From assembly GCA_027335985.1 (NCBI GenBank), contig DAHWGX010000016.1, forward strand, positions 1 to 63,652: a DNA stretch of 63,652 nt, in the 5' to 3' direction. Source of the stretch: Nitrospirota bacterium (GTDB lineage: Bacteria; Nitrospirota_A; Leptospirillia; Leptospirillales; Leptospirillaceae). This document shows positions 25,674 through 34,483 of the stretch, one piece after another. A program made the position numbers and the translations under genes. The notes under the pieces were generated by a model, which worked only from the letters and a program-made list of their open reading frames with translations, was not told the DNA's origin and did not search any database. Every line of letters begins with the position of its first letter. Within the stretch, counting starts at the first letter, position 1.

Positions 25674-27020
25674 CTATCGGGCGTGCACTCTATCCCGGCC
25701 TCCGTGTTTCGCTTCATACATCATTCGGTCGGCAAGGGGGATCAGATCTGATTCACGGGACACATCGTCCGGGAAGGTGGAGATTCCGATACTCAAGGTG
25801 ATTTTGCCCGCGACCGGATGGACTAGTTTCTTGACGGAATTCCGGATCCTTTCCGCGATTTGGACGGCGCGCGCCTTCCCGAGTCCGGGAAGGATGACCA
25901 CGAACTCTTCGCCGCCGTAACGTCCAAAACCATCTCCCGCACGAAGTGCTTTTCCGATCGCTCCTGTCACATCGACGAGGACTGAATCGCCGACCCCATG
26001 GCCATATGTGTCGTTGACCTGTTTGAAATGGTCTATGTCCAGCATGAGAACCGACAGGGACTCCTGGCTTGCCCGGGCATTCTGGTAGGAAAAGTTGAGA
26101 AATGCGTCAAGAGAGTCACGGTTCAGGATCTTTGTCAGGGAATCATGTTCTGATTTTCTCTTCAGGACAAGTCGATGCGCGAAAAGCGCGTGGCTGGTCT
26201 GGAGGACGGGGGCCGATAGTTCCAGGGCATTTTGAAATTCACTCTCGGGGATCGGGTTGTTGGGGGGGAAGGGGGGGGGGAAAATCAGAAGAAAAGGGAT
26301 GTTGGATGAAGATCCTTGCACCAGTTTGAAAACGACGACTCTGTTGGATCCCGTCAGTGGAAGATGGGAGATGCCTGTTTTTTCCGGGTCGAAGTCGTCG
26401 AAGTATCCTGTTTTGGCAATGAGTATGGCTCTCAGGGACTCGGTCAGAGGAAAGGAGTCGTCTTCCCTGAATAGATTTTCCGGATCCGATGTTCGGATCG
26501 TTATCGAGCGGGTTCTTGTTCGGGATTCGCAGTAGGCGACGGCAGAGGCGGAAAGAAGGGTCCGGAGAGACTGGCAGATCAAGGATTCGTAAGGGATGGC
26601 CCGTTCCAGGGGAATCAGGTTCGTCAGGCTCTGGGCGAAGGCTCTGTACCGGTTGAAGATGGCCATGAACTGGTTTTTTGATGCGACCTGCTCTGCGAGA
26701 AGGGCGATAATGGAAAATGAAACCCGTGGCCAGGGTGAGCCTGAGGGCGAGGGGATGTCGGGATGAGAATCCTCCATTGCGAGATGGGTGAAGCTGTCAG
26801 GAGGAATGTCCTCGATGCGGGAGACGATCGGAATGCCGTCCATGTCCGCCACGATCAGGATGTCGGCGGAGGGAGCGGGGTCCACGATGCCGGTCAGGAT
26901 CACGTGCCGGTCTGACAACTGCATCAGGGTCTGGACAATGGAATCCCACCTGTCGCCCGAAATATCCTTCGGGCGGATCAGCAGAATCCTGCATGGAACT
27001 GTCAAATGATTAGGCATCAT
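25674..27020 (-). CDS. Diguanylate cyclase (GGDEF domain) with unassigned N-terminal region
   Basis: Makes cyclic di-GMP from two GTP. The C-terminal GGDEF domain (last about 165 residues) has LMLDIDHFKQVNDTYGH, the active-site GRYGGEEFVVILPG and an RxxD inhibitory site (RAGD) five residues upstream, so it should be active and product-inhibited. The N-terminal about 280 residues contain a small alpha/beta part (CRILLIRPKDISGDRW) and a region that may be GAF-like, but no known sensor motif. AGGAACAG before the tandem ATG at 27020 supports this start; a longer frame to 27209 has no ribosome site. The transglycosylase gene converges four bases away. Confidence 0.88.
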   Translation of the reverse strand: MMPNHLTVPCRILLIRPKDISGDRWDSIVQTLMQLSDRHVILTGIVDPAPSADILIVADMDGIPIVSRIEDIPPDSFTHLAMEDSHPDIPSPSGSPWPRVSFSIIALLAEQVASKNQFMAIFNRYRAFAQSLTNLIPLERAIPYESLICQSLRTLLSASAVAYCESRTRTRSITIRTSDPENLFREDDSFPLTESLRAILIAKTGYFDDFDPEKTGISHLPLTGSNRVVVFKLVQGSSSNIPFLLIFPPPFPPNNPIPESEFQNALELSAPVLQTSHALFAHRLVLKRKSEHDSLTKILNRDSLDAFLNFSYQNARASQESLSVLMLDIDHFKQVNDTYGHGVGDSVLVDVTGAIGKALRAGDGFGRYGGEEFVVILPGLGKARAVQIAERIRNSVKKLVHPVAGKITLSIGISTFPDDVSRESDLIPLADRMMYEAKHGGRDRVHAR

Positions 27021-27228
27021 CTGTTCCTGGTTCCCCGCTGATGGGTTGAAGAAGAAATTGGCCGACAAGCGGAGTTCTTTTACTGCCAAGGCTAACACAG
27101 GAACAGACAAAAGAAAATCTTCCTGCTTCGCCGTGTCTGGAGAAAAATGGTTTTGAACCTTGAAAATTTTCGGGGGAAACCTGTTTTGGACGGAATCGAT
27201 GCGTGCCAAGGCTTTTCAAGAGCCCGAT

Positions 27229-28608
27229 TCAGAAGGAACCGGTCATTTCTTCCACGACATATTTGACGATCTCCGCCATCGTTGGGTGAATGTGAAGGAT
27301 TCGTTGGTACTGGTCGATGGTGGCCGAGAATTCGAGGGCCACAGTGATCAGATGGATCAGATCTGATGCTCCGGCTCCGTACATTTCGGCACCGAGAATT
27401 TCCCGGGTTTTATCATGGGCCACGATTTTCAGGGCCCCATCGGTCTGTCGATTCACGATTGCCTTCCCAAGATCGGAAAAGGGAAGGTATCCGGTGATAG
27501 TCGGAAGGTGAAGGGCATGGGCCTGAAGCTCCGTCAGTCCGACCCGGGCAAACTCGGGATCGGAAAAGATGGCTGTCGGCACGGGGCGGTCCTCGATCTT
27601 TCTGGGAACAGCCGAAGCGGCGTTGAAGCCGGCGACCTCTCCGTGATATGTGGCAAGATTCAGGACAGGCAGTGCCCCTGTGACGTCCCCCGCTGCAAAT
27701 ATTCGCGGATTGGATGTTCGGAGCCAGGGGTCCACCCGGATGGCCCGGTGGTGAGAGAGGTGGACATCGGCGGCCAGGGGGTTGAGTATATCGAGGTCCG
27801 GCCGGCGCCCTGTCGCGCAAAGGACGCGATCGGCCTCCAGCCGCAGAGGATTGTCACCGATCTTTCCATGAAGGACAGGCCGGTTCGCCGCACCATCAAA
27901 ATGTTCCGACCGAAATCCCAGATGTACGGTCATCCCTCTCTTCGCCAACGCTGACAGATAGCCCTCTTCAATCCGAATGTCTACATCCGGGTTCCATCGG
28001 GACGAGATTTCGACAACGGTAACCTTCACTCCCATCATGGAGAGGTATTGTCCCAGTTCCAGGCCAACGGGACCGGCTCCCAGGACGATGACCGATTCCG
28101 GAAGTGTCTCAAGCTCCAGCACGTCGTCGGAGGTCATCGTCCATTTTCCGGAGAGGCCCGGGATATCGGGGATCTTGGGGAGCGAGCCTGTGGCGATCAC
28201 AGCGCGTTCGAAGTGAACTATTTCTTTGCCGACTTTAGCTGTTTCGGGAGTGAGAAAGCTCACCTCCTCCTCGACCAGCCTGATTCCCGGTATCCCGTCG
28301 ACGCTCCCGCGTGCTGATTCGGCCATTTCGCCGATCATACGATTTTTCATCCGGACGATGGAGGGAAGGTCGAAGGTAAAGGTTCCGGCATGCCCGATGC
28401 CAAGGGCGGCGAGTTCCGTTCGTGCTGCATGAAGCTCATGGGCTGATCGAAGAAGAGCCTTGGAGGGCATGCACCCCTTCAGAATACAAAGTCCGCCAAA
28501 GGGAGGAGTGGATGCAAGAAGAACCTCTCGCCCAAGACGGGCTGCTTCACGTGCCGCATATCGGCCGGCAGAGCCACCTCCGATGACAAGGACCTGAACT
28601 TTCTTCAC
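27229..28608 (-). CDS. Class I pyridine-nucleotide disulfide oxidoreductase (dihydrolipoyl dehydrogenase-like)
   Basis: A 459-residue FAD flavoprotein. The FAD site is VLVIGGGSAGRYAAREAARLG, the redox disulfide GGLCILKGCMPSK has the CxxxxC spacing, the NAD(P) site is VIVLGAGPVGLELGQ, FAD contact IFAAGDVTG, and the C-terminal catalytic HIHPTMAE is present. The family includes dihydrolipoyl dehydrogenase, mercuric reductase and soluble transhydrogenase. The redox motif differs from classical Lpd (usually GGTCLNVGCIPSK), and no 2-oxoacid dehydrogenase genes are adjacent, so the substrate is open. The start is GTG with AAGAGG upstream. Confidence 0.85.
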   Translation of the reverse strand: MKKVQVLVIGGGSAGRYAAREAARLGREVLLASTPPFGGLCILKGCMPSKALLRSAHELHAARTELAALGIGHAGTFTFDLPSIVRMKNRMIGEMAESARGSVDGIPGIRLVEEEVSFLTPETAKVGKEIVHFERAVIATGSLPKIPDIPGLSGKWTMTSDDVLELETLPESVIVLGAGPVGLELGQYLSMMGVKVTVVEISSRWNPDVDIRIEEGYLSALAKRGMTVHLGFRSEHFDGAANRPVLHGKIGDNPLRLEADRVLCATGRRPDLDILNPLAADVHLSHHRAIRVDPWLRTSNPRIFAAGDVTGALPVLNLATYHGEVAGFNAASAVPRKIEDRPVPTAIFSDPEFARVGLTELQAHALHLPTITGYLPFSDLGKAIVNRQTDGALKIVAHDKTREILGAEMYGAGASDLIHLITVALEFSATIDQYQRILHIHPTMAEIVKYVVEEMTGSF

Positions 28609-28760
28609 GCATCAACCTCTTTGGGTAATATGGGTGAACGGGCATAGCTGCATCCCTGATTTTAACCGAAGAGGAGAAGTATTGCACCGATCCATTTCGG
28701 GACGTCCGAATGTAAGGAATTTATGCTTTATAAGGAATAATAAATTGATATTCGCATTTT

Positions 28761-28777
28761 TTGGGCCATGTATTGCG
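28761..28777 (+). promoter_or_regulatory. Putative sigma-54 promoter of glnA
   Basis: TTGGGCC at 28761-28767 and TTGC at 28773-28776 give GG (28763-28764) and GC (28775-28776) ten bases apart, the strict sigma-54 spacing. The -24 half departs from TTGGCAC at two positions. Transcription from about 28788 would produce a leader of about 190 bases before glnA, a classic RpoN target. A sigma-54 activator gene follows glnA. Confidence 0.62.
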
Positions 28778-28870
28778 TTTTTTTTGCCCAACGTGTAGTC
28801 TTTGACTCAACGAGGAGTGCGGAGCGGTATCCGGCATCCAGTAGGCAGGGAAAAAGATATGCGAAGACAA

Positions 28871-28909
28871 GGGCGTCTTCATGACAGGTCATGAAGATGC
28901 CCTTTTTTT
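28871..28909 (+). terminator. Terminator in the glnA leader (attenuator or small-RNA end)
   Basis: A 15-bp stem with one G-T pair (28871-28885 with 28888-28902) is followed by seven T. It sits between the putative glnA promoter and the glnA start, 67 bases before the ATG. A second, smaller hairpin (GCGCCTT with its complement, about 28926-28945) follows. Either glnA is attenuated here or the about 120-base RNA upstream is a separate small RNA. I could not match the leader to a known riboswitch, including the cyanobacterial glutamine class. Confidence 0.82.
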
Positions 28910-28975
28910 GTGTTCCGGGCGCGGCGCCTTGTATCAAAGGCGCACTTATCCACAATTCTTTAGGAGAATTAACGA

Positions 28976-30385
28976 ATGACCCCGAAAGAAGTTTTGGACT
29001 ATGCGAAGAAAAACAATGTGCAGATCGTCGACATCAAGTTCGCCGACCTGCTCGGTACCTGGCAACATTACTCCATGACAGCCCACCAGCTGACGGAAGA
29101 GCTGTTCGAGGAGGGAATCGGGTTTGACGGTTCCAGTATCCGCGGATTTCAGACGATCAATGAGTCCGACATGCTTCTTCTGCCAGATTCCAAGTCGGCC
29201 TTTCTCGACCCGTTCACCCAGGTTCCGACACTCTCTCTGATTGCCAACATAAAGGATCCGATTTCCGGAGAATCCTATGCCAAGGATCCGCGCTACATTG
29301 CCCAGCGGGCGGAGAATTATCTCAAGAAGCTCGCGGACATTTCCTATTGGGGTCCTGAATGTGAATTTTTCGTTTTCGACGATGTTCGTTACGGCTCCGG
29401 CTCCAATTTCTCCCACCATTCCGTCGATTCGATCGAGGGAACCTGGAACACGGGTCGGGAGGAGGAGCCGAACCTCGGATACAAGGTGCGCCACAAGGAA
29501 GGGTATTTCCCTGTCCCCCCGACCGACTCACTCCAGGATCTTCGAACCGAGATGGTGCTGACCATGGAACAGGTCGGGATCCGTTGCGATGCCCATCATC
29601 ATGAGGTCTCCACCGCAGGCCAGTGCGAAATTGCCATGCGTTTCGACACTCTCACCAAGATGGCTGACAATGTCATGAAGTACAAATATGTCGTGAAAAA
29701 CACCGCCTTCAAGTACGGGAAGACCGCGACCTTCATGCCCAAACCCCTCTTCCAGGACAACGGATCCGGAATGCATGTCCACCAAAGCCTCTGGAAGGCC
29801 GGCAAGAACCTCTTCTACCAGAAGGGCGGATATGGGGACATTTCCGAACTTTGCCGCCACTACATCGGGGGGCTGATTCATCACGCCCCGGCGCTTCTGG
29901 CGTTTATCGCCCCGACCACCAACTCCTACCGCAGGCTCGTTCCGGGATACGAGGCTCCCATCAATCTCATGTATTCAAAACGGAACCGTTCGGCCTGCGT
30001 GCGGATCCCGATGTATTCGAAGAGCGAGAAGGCCAAGCGGATCGAATTCCGGACGCCCGATCCCAGCAGCAACCCCTACCTCGTCTTCTCCGCCCTCCTT
30101 ATGGCCGGACTCGACGGGATCGAGAGAAAGCTCGAGCCGCCGGCTCCTCTCGACAAGGATCTTTATGAGCTTTCCGATCGGGAAAAGAAGAAGATCAAGC
30201 AGATGCCAGGAAGTCTCGATGGAGCCCTCGCAGCGCTTGAGAAGGACCATGAATTCCTGCTGAAGGGTGGTGTCTTCACTGCAGAGCTGATTGAGACATG
30301 GATCAGCCTGAAGACCAAGCGGGAAGTGGATGCCGTTCGCCTTCGGCCCCATCCGCACGAGTTTTTCCTTTATTTCGATGTTTAG
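28976..30385 (+). CDS. glnA: Glutamine synthetase type I
   Basis: Forms glutamine from glutamate, ammonia and ATP; dodecameric cytoplasmic enzyme. 469 residues, normal GSI length. Signatures are GFDGSSIRGFQTINESDM, the ATP loop with KTATFMPKPLFQDNGSGMHVHQS, and NRSACVRIP. Tyr397 lies in KDLYELS, exactly where the adenylylated tyrosine of enterobacterial GSI-beta is, so activity is probably modified by a GlnE-type enzyme (not in this window). TAGGAG precedes the ATG. It is flanked by a putative sigma-54 promoter, a leader terminator and a 3' terminator. Confidence 0.97.
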   Translation: MTPKEVLDYAKKNNVQIVDIKFADLLGTWQHYSMTAHQLTEELFEEGIGFDGSSIRGFQTINESDMLLLPDSKSAFLDPFTQVPTLSLIANIKDPISGESYAKDPRYIAQRAENYLKKLADISYWGPECEFFVFDDVRYGSGSNFSHHSVDSIEGTWNTGREEEPNLGYKVRHKEGYFPVPPTDSLQDLRTEMVLTMEQVGIRCDAHHHEVSTAGQCEIAMRFDTLTKMADNVMKYKYVVKNTAFKYGKTATFMPKPLFQDNGSGMHVHQSLWKAGKNLFYQKGGYGDISELCRHYIGGLIHHAPALLAFIAPTTNSYRRLVPGYEAPINLMYSKRNRSACVRIPMYSKSEKAKRIEFRTPDPSSNPYLVFSALLMAGLDGIERKLEPPAPLDKDLYELSDREKKKIKQMPGSLDGALAALEKDHEFLLKGGVFTAELIETWISLKTKREVDAVRLRPHPHEFFLYFDV

Positions 30386-30454
30386 TATTTCGGTTGCAAC
30401 AATCGGCAATGGGGCCACCGGTTTTTGATTCCCGGCCCCTAACGTGACAAGGAG

Positions 30455-30490
30455 GGCCTGGACACGATTTTCTGTTCAGGCCTTTTTTTT
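30455..30490 (+). terminator. Rho-independent terminator between glnA and the activator gene
   Basis: A 10-bp stem (GGCCTGGACA with TGTTCAGGCC, one G-T pair) is followed by eight T residues, 70 bases after glnA. The ribosome site GGTGGAG and ATG of the activator gene follow immediately, so that gene depends on read-through or its own promoter. Confidence 0.88.
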
Positions 30491-30500
30491 GGTGGAGACC

Positions 30501-32114
30501 ATGAACCACGAACAAAAAATCATACGGGAGCTCACAGCCTTCTTCGAGATCAGCCGGGAACTCGCCAGTTCTCCCGATCTCGATTCTGCGCTGGACCATA
30601 TTCTTGGAATCATGGATACCCAACTGAATCTCCATCGCGGGGCAATACTTCTCCTGAAGCGTGATACGAACGAACTCATGACTGAACTCGCCTACGGGAT
30701 GTCCGACGAAGAGAAGAAAAAGGGGCGTTTCAAGATCGGGGAGGGAATTACGGGAACGGTCCTTTCGACAGGATTGCCGATCATTGTTCCCGATATCGGA
30801 GCCGAACCCCGGTTTTTGAACAGAACGGGTGCCCGAAAGGGCGTGGGGCGCAAGAAAATGGCCTTTATCGCCGTCCCCCTCATCTTTCAGGGGATGAAGC
30901 TAGGCGTTCTTTCGGCAGATTGCGACATGTCGGAAGGGGAGCGTGATCTCGAGGAGGACAAACGGGTTTTGTCTATAATCGGGTCCACGATTGTTCAGGC
31001 GGTCCTTCTCCGGCAGCGGTTTTCGGAAGAGAATCAGCGGCTGATCGACGAGACCCACCGCCTCGAACATGCCCTGAAAGACCGATATACCATAGACGGA
31101 TGGATCGGACGATCGAAGGTGATGAACCAGATTGCCGAGTCTGTATACCAGGTTGCGGCCAGTCGGGCGACAGTGTTGATTCAGGGAGAGAGCGGGACCG
31201 GGAAGGAGGTCATCGCAAAGGCGATCCATTTTTTGAGTCCCCGTGTGAAAAAGCCCTTTGTTCAGATCAACTGTGCCGCGATCCCGGAGACCCTCCTCGA
31301 AAGCCAGCTGTTCGGCCATGAAAAAGGGGCTTTCACGGGAGCGCATATCGCCAGGCCGGGAAAGTTTGAAGCCGCAGACACCGGAACGATCTTTCTCGAT
31401 GAAATCGGTGAAATCACCCCGGCGGTTCAGGTAAAGCTCCTTCGCGTCCTCCAGGAACGCTCGGTAGAGAGAATAGGCGGAAATCGTGTCATTCCCGTGG
31501 ACGTTCGCATCATCGCCGCCACAAACCGAAATCTCGAGGAGATGATCCGGAGAAACCTGTTCCGTGAGGATCTCTACTATCGCCTGAATGTAGTCCCTCT
31601 CTTTCTGCCCCCCTTGCGGCAGCGAAAGGAGGATGTTCCCCTCCTCGTCGAGCATTTTCTGGACCGATTCAACCGGGACAACGACCGGACTGTGGTTGTG
31701 GAGCCAGGCGCGATGGATATGCTGGTGAACTATGATTGGCCCGGCAATGTTCGGGAGCTTGAAAACATGATGGAACGTCTGGTCGTGATGGCGCATGGGT
31801 CCACCATCACGCGGGAGGATGCGGTGCGGGCGATGACGATCTATCCCAAGGCCCCTCATTCGGAGCGTGAACCGGCAGCAGGTGGAGGTGTAGGCACCGG
31901 GCGACCCCATGAGTCTTCGGAGGGAATTCCAGCGATGGGGGATGCCACAGAAGGACTTCTTGGGGCGGTATCGAGCCTTGAAAAGGAGCAGATCGAGGCG
32001 GTCCTGAAGAGGTATGGATATGTCAAAACCCGCGCTGCCCGGGCTCTTGGAATAACGCCCAGGCAACTTCGTTATCGCATGATGAAGTATGGAATCGAGG
32101 ACATCATTCCCTGA
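30501..32114 (+). CDS. Sigma-54-dependent activator, NifA-like (GAF-AAA+-Fis HTH)
   Basis: A 537-residue enhancer-binding protein. An N-terminal GAF domain (about 20-170) reads signals. The AAA+ domain (about 198-430) has Walker A GESGTGKE (229-236), the sigma-54-contacting GAFTGA loop (276-281), Walker B IFLDE (297-301), and the arginine-rich [13 protein letters not shown] stretch. The C-terminal Fis-type helix-turn-helix includes [19 protein letters not shown]. The architecture is that of NifA, but no nif gene is in view, and the neighbouring glnA has a sigma-54 promoter, so glutamine/nitrogen control is the simplest guess. Confidence 0.9.
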   Translation: MNHEQKIIRELTAFFEISRELASSPDLDSALDHILGIMDTQLNLHRGAILLLKRDTNELMTELAYGMSDEEKKKGRFKIGEGITGTVLSTGLPIIVPDIGAEPRFLNRTGARKGVGRKKMAFIAVPLIFQGMKLGVLSADCDMSEGERDLEEDKRVLSIIGSTIVQAVLLRQRFSEENQRLIDETHRLEHALKDRYTIDGWIGRSKVMNQIAESVYQVAASRATVLIQGESGTGKEVIAKAIHFLSPRVKKPFVQINCAAIPETLLESQLFGHEKGAFTGAHIARPGKFEAADTGTIFLDEIGEITPAVQVKLLRVLQERSVERIGGNRVIPVDVRIIAATNRNLEEMIRRNLFREDLYYRLNVVPLFLPPLRQRKEDVPLLVEHFLDRFNRDNDRTVVVEPGAMDMLVNYDWPGNVRELENMMERLVVMAHGSTITREDAVRAMTIYPKAPHSEREPAAGGGVGTGRPHESSEGIPAMGDATEGLLGAVSSLEKEQIEAVLKRYGYVKTRAARALGITPRQLRYRMMKYGIEDIIP

Positions 32115-32117
32115 CCT

Positions 32118-33872
32118 CTATGCCAGCCGAAGCCCGATTTCCTTGAGTTGGGCTGAATCGACGGGAGCCGGAGCCTGAGTGAGAAGGCAGCTTCCTTTTT
32201 GGGTCTTGGGAAAAGCCATGACATCCCGAATGGAGTCCCGGCCGAGAAGAAGCATGGCCAGACGGTCGAGGCCTATGGCCATGCCGCCGTGCGGGGGAGC
32301 CCCATAGGAAAGGGCTTCAAGGAGAAATCCGAACCGTCTTGTGGCCTCCTCCTCTGTCATCCCGATCAGGTCGAAGACCCTTCTCTGAAGTTCGATCTCG
32401 TGATTCCTGATACTCCCTCCCCCCACCTCCGTTCCATTATAGACAAGATCGTAGGCCAACGACCGGGTCAGCTCCGGAGTATCGGCAAGGATCGCCATGT
32501 CGTCCGGGTGGGGAGCGGTAAAGGGGTGATGGACCGCTTCATAGCGTTTTTCGTCGGGATTCCATTCGAGCAGCGGAAAGTCGACAACCCAGAGTAGGGC
32601 TGTTTTTGAGGAGTCGATAAGCCCGGCGATCTTCGCGACATGGGTCCTGAGAAGACCCAGGAGCTTGAGTGTCTGGGGAAGGGTGTCTGCGATGAAAAGA
32701 AGCAAGTCTCCCGGCTCCGCTTCCATGGTCACCGAGATTTCTTTTTGGAGGGGTTCAGGAATGAACTTGAGGATGGGGCTTGCCGGTCCAGTCTGCTCGA
32801 TCTTTATCCATGCGAGCCCTTTTGCTCCCTGTCCCTGGGCCCAGGCAGTCAGGTCCTCGACTTCCTTTCGACTCTTGGAGGCTCCTCCCGGAAAACGGAT
32901 GCCCCGCACCGTGCCTCCGTTACCCAGCGTTTGAGTGAAGACGGCGAAGGAGGTGTTCTGGGCAATTGAGGAAATGTCTACAATCGGGATTCCAAAGCGA
33001 AGATCCGGTTTGTCGCTTCCGTATTTCTCCATAGCTTCGGCATGGGTGAGACGCATGAAAGGCCGTGAGAGGGTGATGTTCTTGAAGGTTTTGAAAATGT
33101 CGCAGAAAAGCCCCTCGATGATTCCCAGAAACTGATCCCGTGTCAAAAAGGATGCCTCAATATCGATCTGGGTGAATTCGGGTTGGCGGTCTGCGCGAAG
33201 ATCCTCGTCCCGGAAGCAGCGGGCCACCTGGAAGTAGCGCTCGATCCCTCCCACCATCAACAGTTGCTTGAATAGCTGAGGAGATTGGGGGAGAGCATAG
33301 AAGGAGCCGCGCTCGAGACGGGACGGGACGAGAAAGTCCCGCGCACCTTCCGGCGTCGATCGGGTGAGAAGCGGGGTTTCGATATCCCAGAAGTGATGAG
33401 CAATCATATGGCTTCTGATCAGGGATGTCAGTTCGGAGCGGAACCTGAGCGCCTCCATCAATTGAGGGGATCGCATGTCGAGATATCGGTGGGTCAGACG
33501 CAGACTCTCGGAAACACCTTCGTTTTCTCCCACAGGAAATGGAGGAGTGAGGGCTGCATTGAGGACACGCAGTGTGGAGACCCGGATCTCAAGATGGCCC
33601 CCGGCCCTTTCCGAGTTGATTGTCCCTTCGGGGCGGGAAGCCAGGGTCCCATGGATCGACACGACCCACTCGTCCCTGAGCGTCTTTGCCATTGTCTCCA
33701 TGACAGGGTGTTCCTTGGCGTCGATCACGCACTGCATTCGGCCGGAGCGATCGCGGAGCTCTATGAAAAGGAGGCCTCCATGGTCCCGGACAGTGTGAAC
33801 CCATCCTGCGACAGTGACGGCAGAGCCCGGAGAAAAGCTGTAAAGATCGGCAATGAAGTGGGAACGATACAT
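32118..33872 (-). CDS. aspS: Aspartyl-tRNA synthetase (bacterial type)
   Basis: Class II synthetase charging tRNA-Asp, 584 residues, normal bacterial length. The N-terminal OB-fold anticodon domain includes VAGWVHTVRDHGGLLFIELRD, motif 2 is FQVARCFRDEDLRADRQPEFTQIDIE, the bacterial GAD insertion lies in the middle, and motif 3 is GAPPHGGMAIGLDRLAMLL. ATG 33872 is preceded by GAGAGG; an in-frame TTG 15 bases upstream is less likely. The stop is three bases from the convergent activator gene. Whether it also charges tRNA-Asn cannot be settled here. Confidence 0.96.
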   Translation of the reverse strand: MYRSHFIADLYSFSPGSAVTVAGWVHTVRDHGGLLFIELRDRSGRMQCVIDAKEHPVMETMAKTLRDEWVVSIHGTLASRPEGTINSERAGGHLEIRVSTLRVLNAALTPPFPVGENEGVSESLRLTHRYLDMRSPQLMEALRFRSELTSLIRSHMIAHHFWDIETPLLTRSTPEGARDFLVPSRLERGSFYALPQSPQLFKQLLMVGGIERYFQVARCFRDEDLRADRQPEFTQIDIEASFLTRDQFLGIIEGLFCDIFKTFKNITLSRPFMRLTHAEAMEKYGSDKPDLRFGIPIVDISSIAQNTSFAVFTQTLGNGGTVRGIRFPGGASKSRKEVEDLTAWAQGQGAKGLAWIKIEQTGPASPILKFIPEPLQKEISVTMEAEPGDLLLFIADTLPQTLKLLGLLRTHVAKIAGLIDSSKTALLWVVDFPLLEWNPDEKRYEAVHHPFTAPHPDDMAILADTPELTRSLAYDLVYNGTEVGGGSIRNHEIELQRRVFDLIGMTEEEATRRFGFLLEALSYGAPPHGGMAIGLDRLAMLLLGRDSIRDVMAFPKTQKGSCLLTQAPAPVDSAQLKEIGLRLA

Positions 33873-33950
33873 CGGATGTCCTCTCAAAAAAATTCAGAAA
33901 ACCCTTCGGATGGTCATGTTCCGGAACAGGAGCATTCTAGCAAACCGGGG

Positions 33951-33979
33951 TAAAAATTGAAGCCATGGAACACGGCTTC
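33951..33979 (-). terminator. Terminator of the guaB-guaA-rsuA-DUF5069 unit
   Basis: Read on the minus strand, GAAGCC and GGCTTC pair around a nine-base loop, followed by AATTTTTA. It lies 31 bases past the DUF5069 stop and 79 bases before the aspS start. The stem is short, so efficiency is uncertain. Confidence 0.6.
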
Positions 33980-34009
33980 AGGGGGTGAGCCGCCCCTCGT
34001 CGGCGTCGA

Positions 34010-34483
34010 TCAGGTCGAAGGGGGGCAGAGTTCCGATGTCGGGCCGATGGGCGAAGGCCGGATAGGTTTTTTTCGGTGCTCTGTTCTTCTGTCATCAGGG
34101 GTTATCGTATCGAAGGAGGTGGACCACACATCTCTTTCGAGAGAAGAGTGAGGTCTCGCATGGGCGTTGACCCAGGCCAATACAGTCTCGTCGTCCGGAG
34201 CTGAAAGAATTTCGCGTTCAAGTTCTTCGGGGTCAAGACCGGTAAATTCGAGGAATCGTCCGTCCAGAGGGAAGAGTCCGATGGCTGGATCGGATCCTCT
34301 CAGCAGGTTGGAACGATACTCCGGAGGAAGCAGGTCCGCGGCTCTCAGTCGAACCTTGTCGATCAGGCGGGGGAGAATCGCATAACCTCCCAGCCGCTCT
34401 CTGGGTGACCGCAGTCTTCGACCAATTTCGCTGTTTCCGGAGTCGTCACTGGAAAAGGTAGAGAGCATGGTAATCTCCGTCAT
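34010..34483 (-). CDS. DUF5069 family protein
   Basis: A 157-residue protein. LRSPRERLGGYAILPRLIDK and LLPPEYRSNLLRG match DUF5069, a small uncharacterised family in bacteria, followed by a low-complexity C-terminal tail. Its ATG overlaps the pseudouridine synthase stop (ATGA), so it is translationally coupled to it. Function unknown. Confidence 0.72.
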   Translation of the reverse strand: MTEITMLSTFSSDDSGNSEIGRRLRSPRERLGGYAILPRLIDKVRLRAADLLPPEYRSNLLRGSDPAIGLFPLDGRFLEFTGLDPEELEREILSAPDDETVLAWVNAHARPHSSLERDVWSTSFDTITPDDRRTEHRKKPIRPSPIGPTSELCPPST

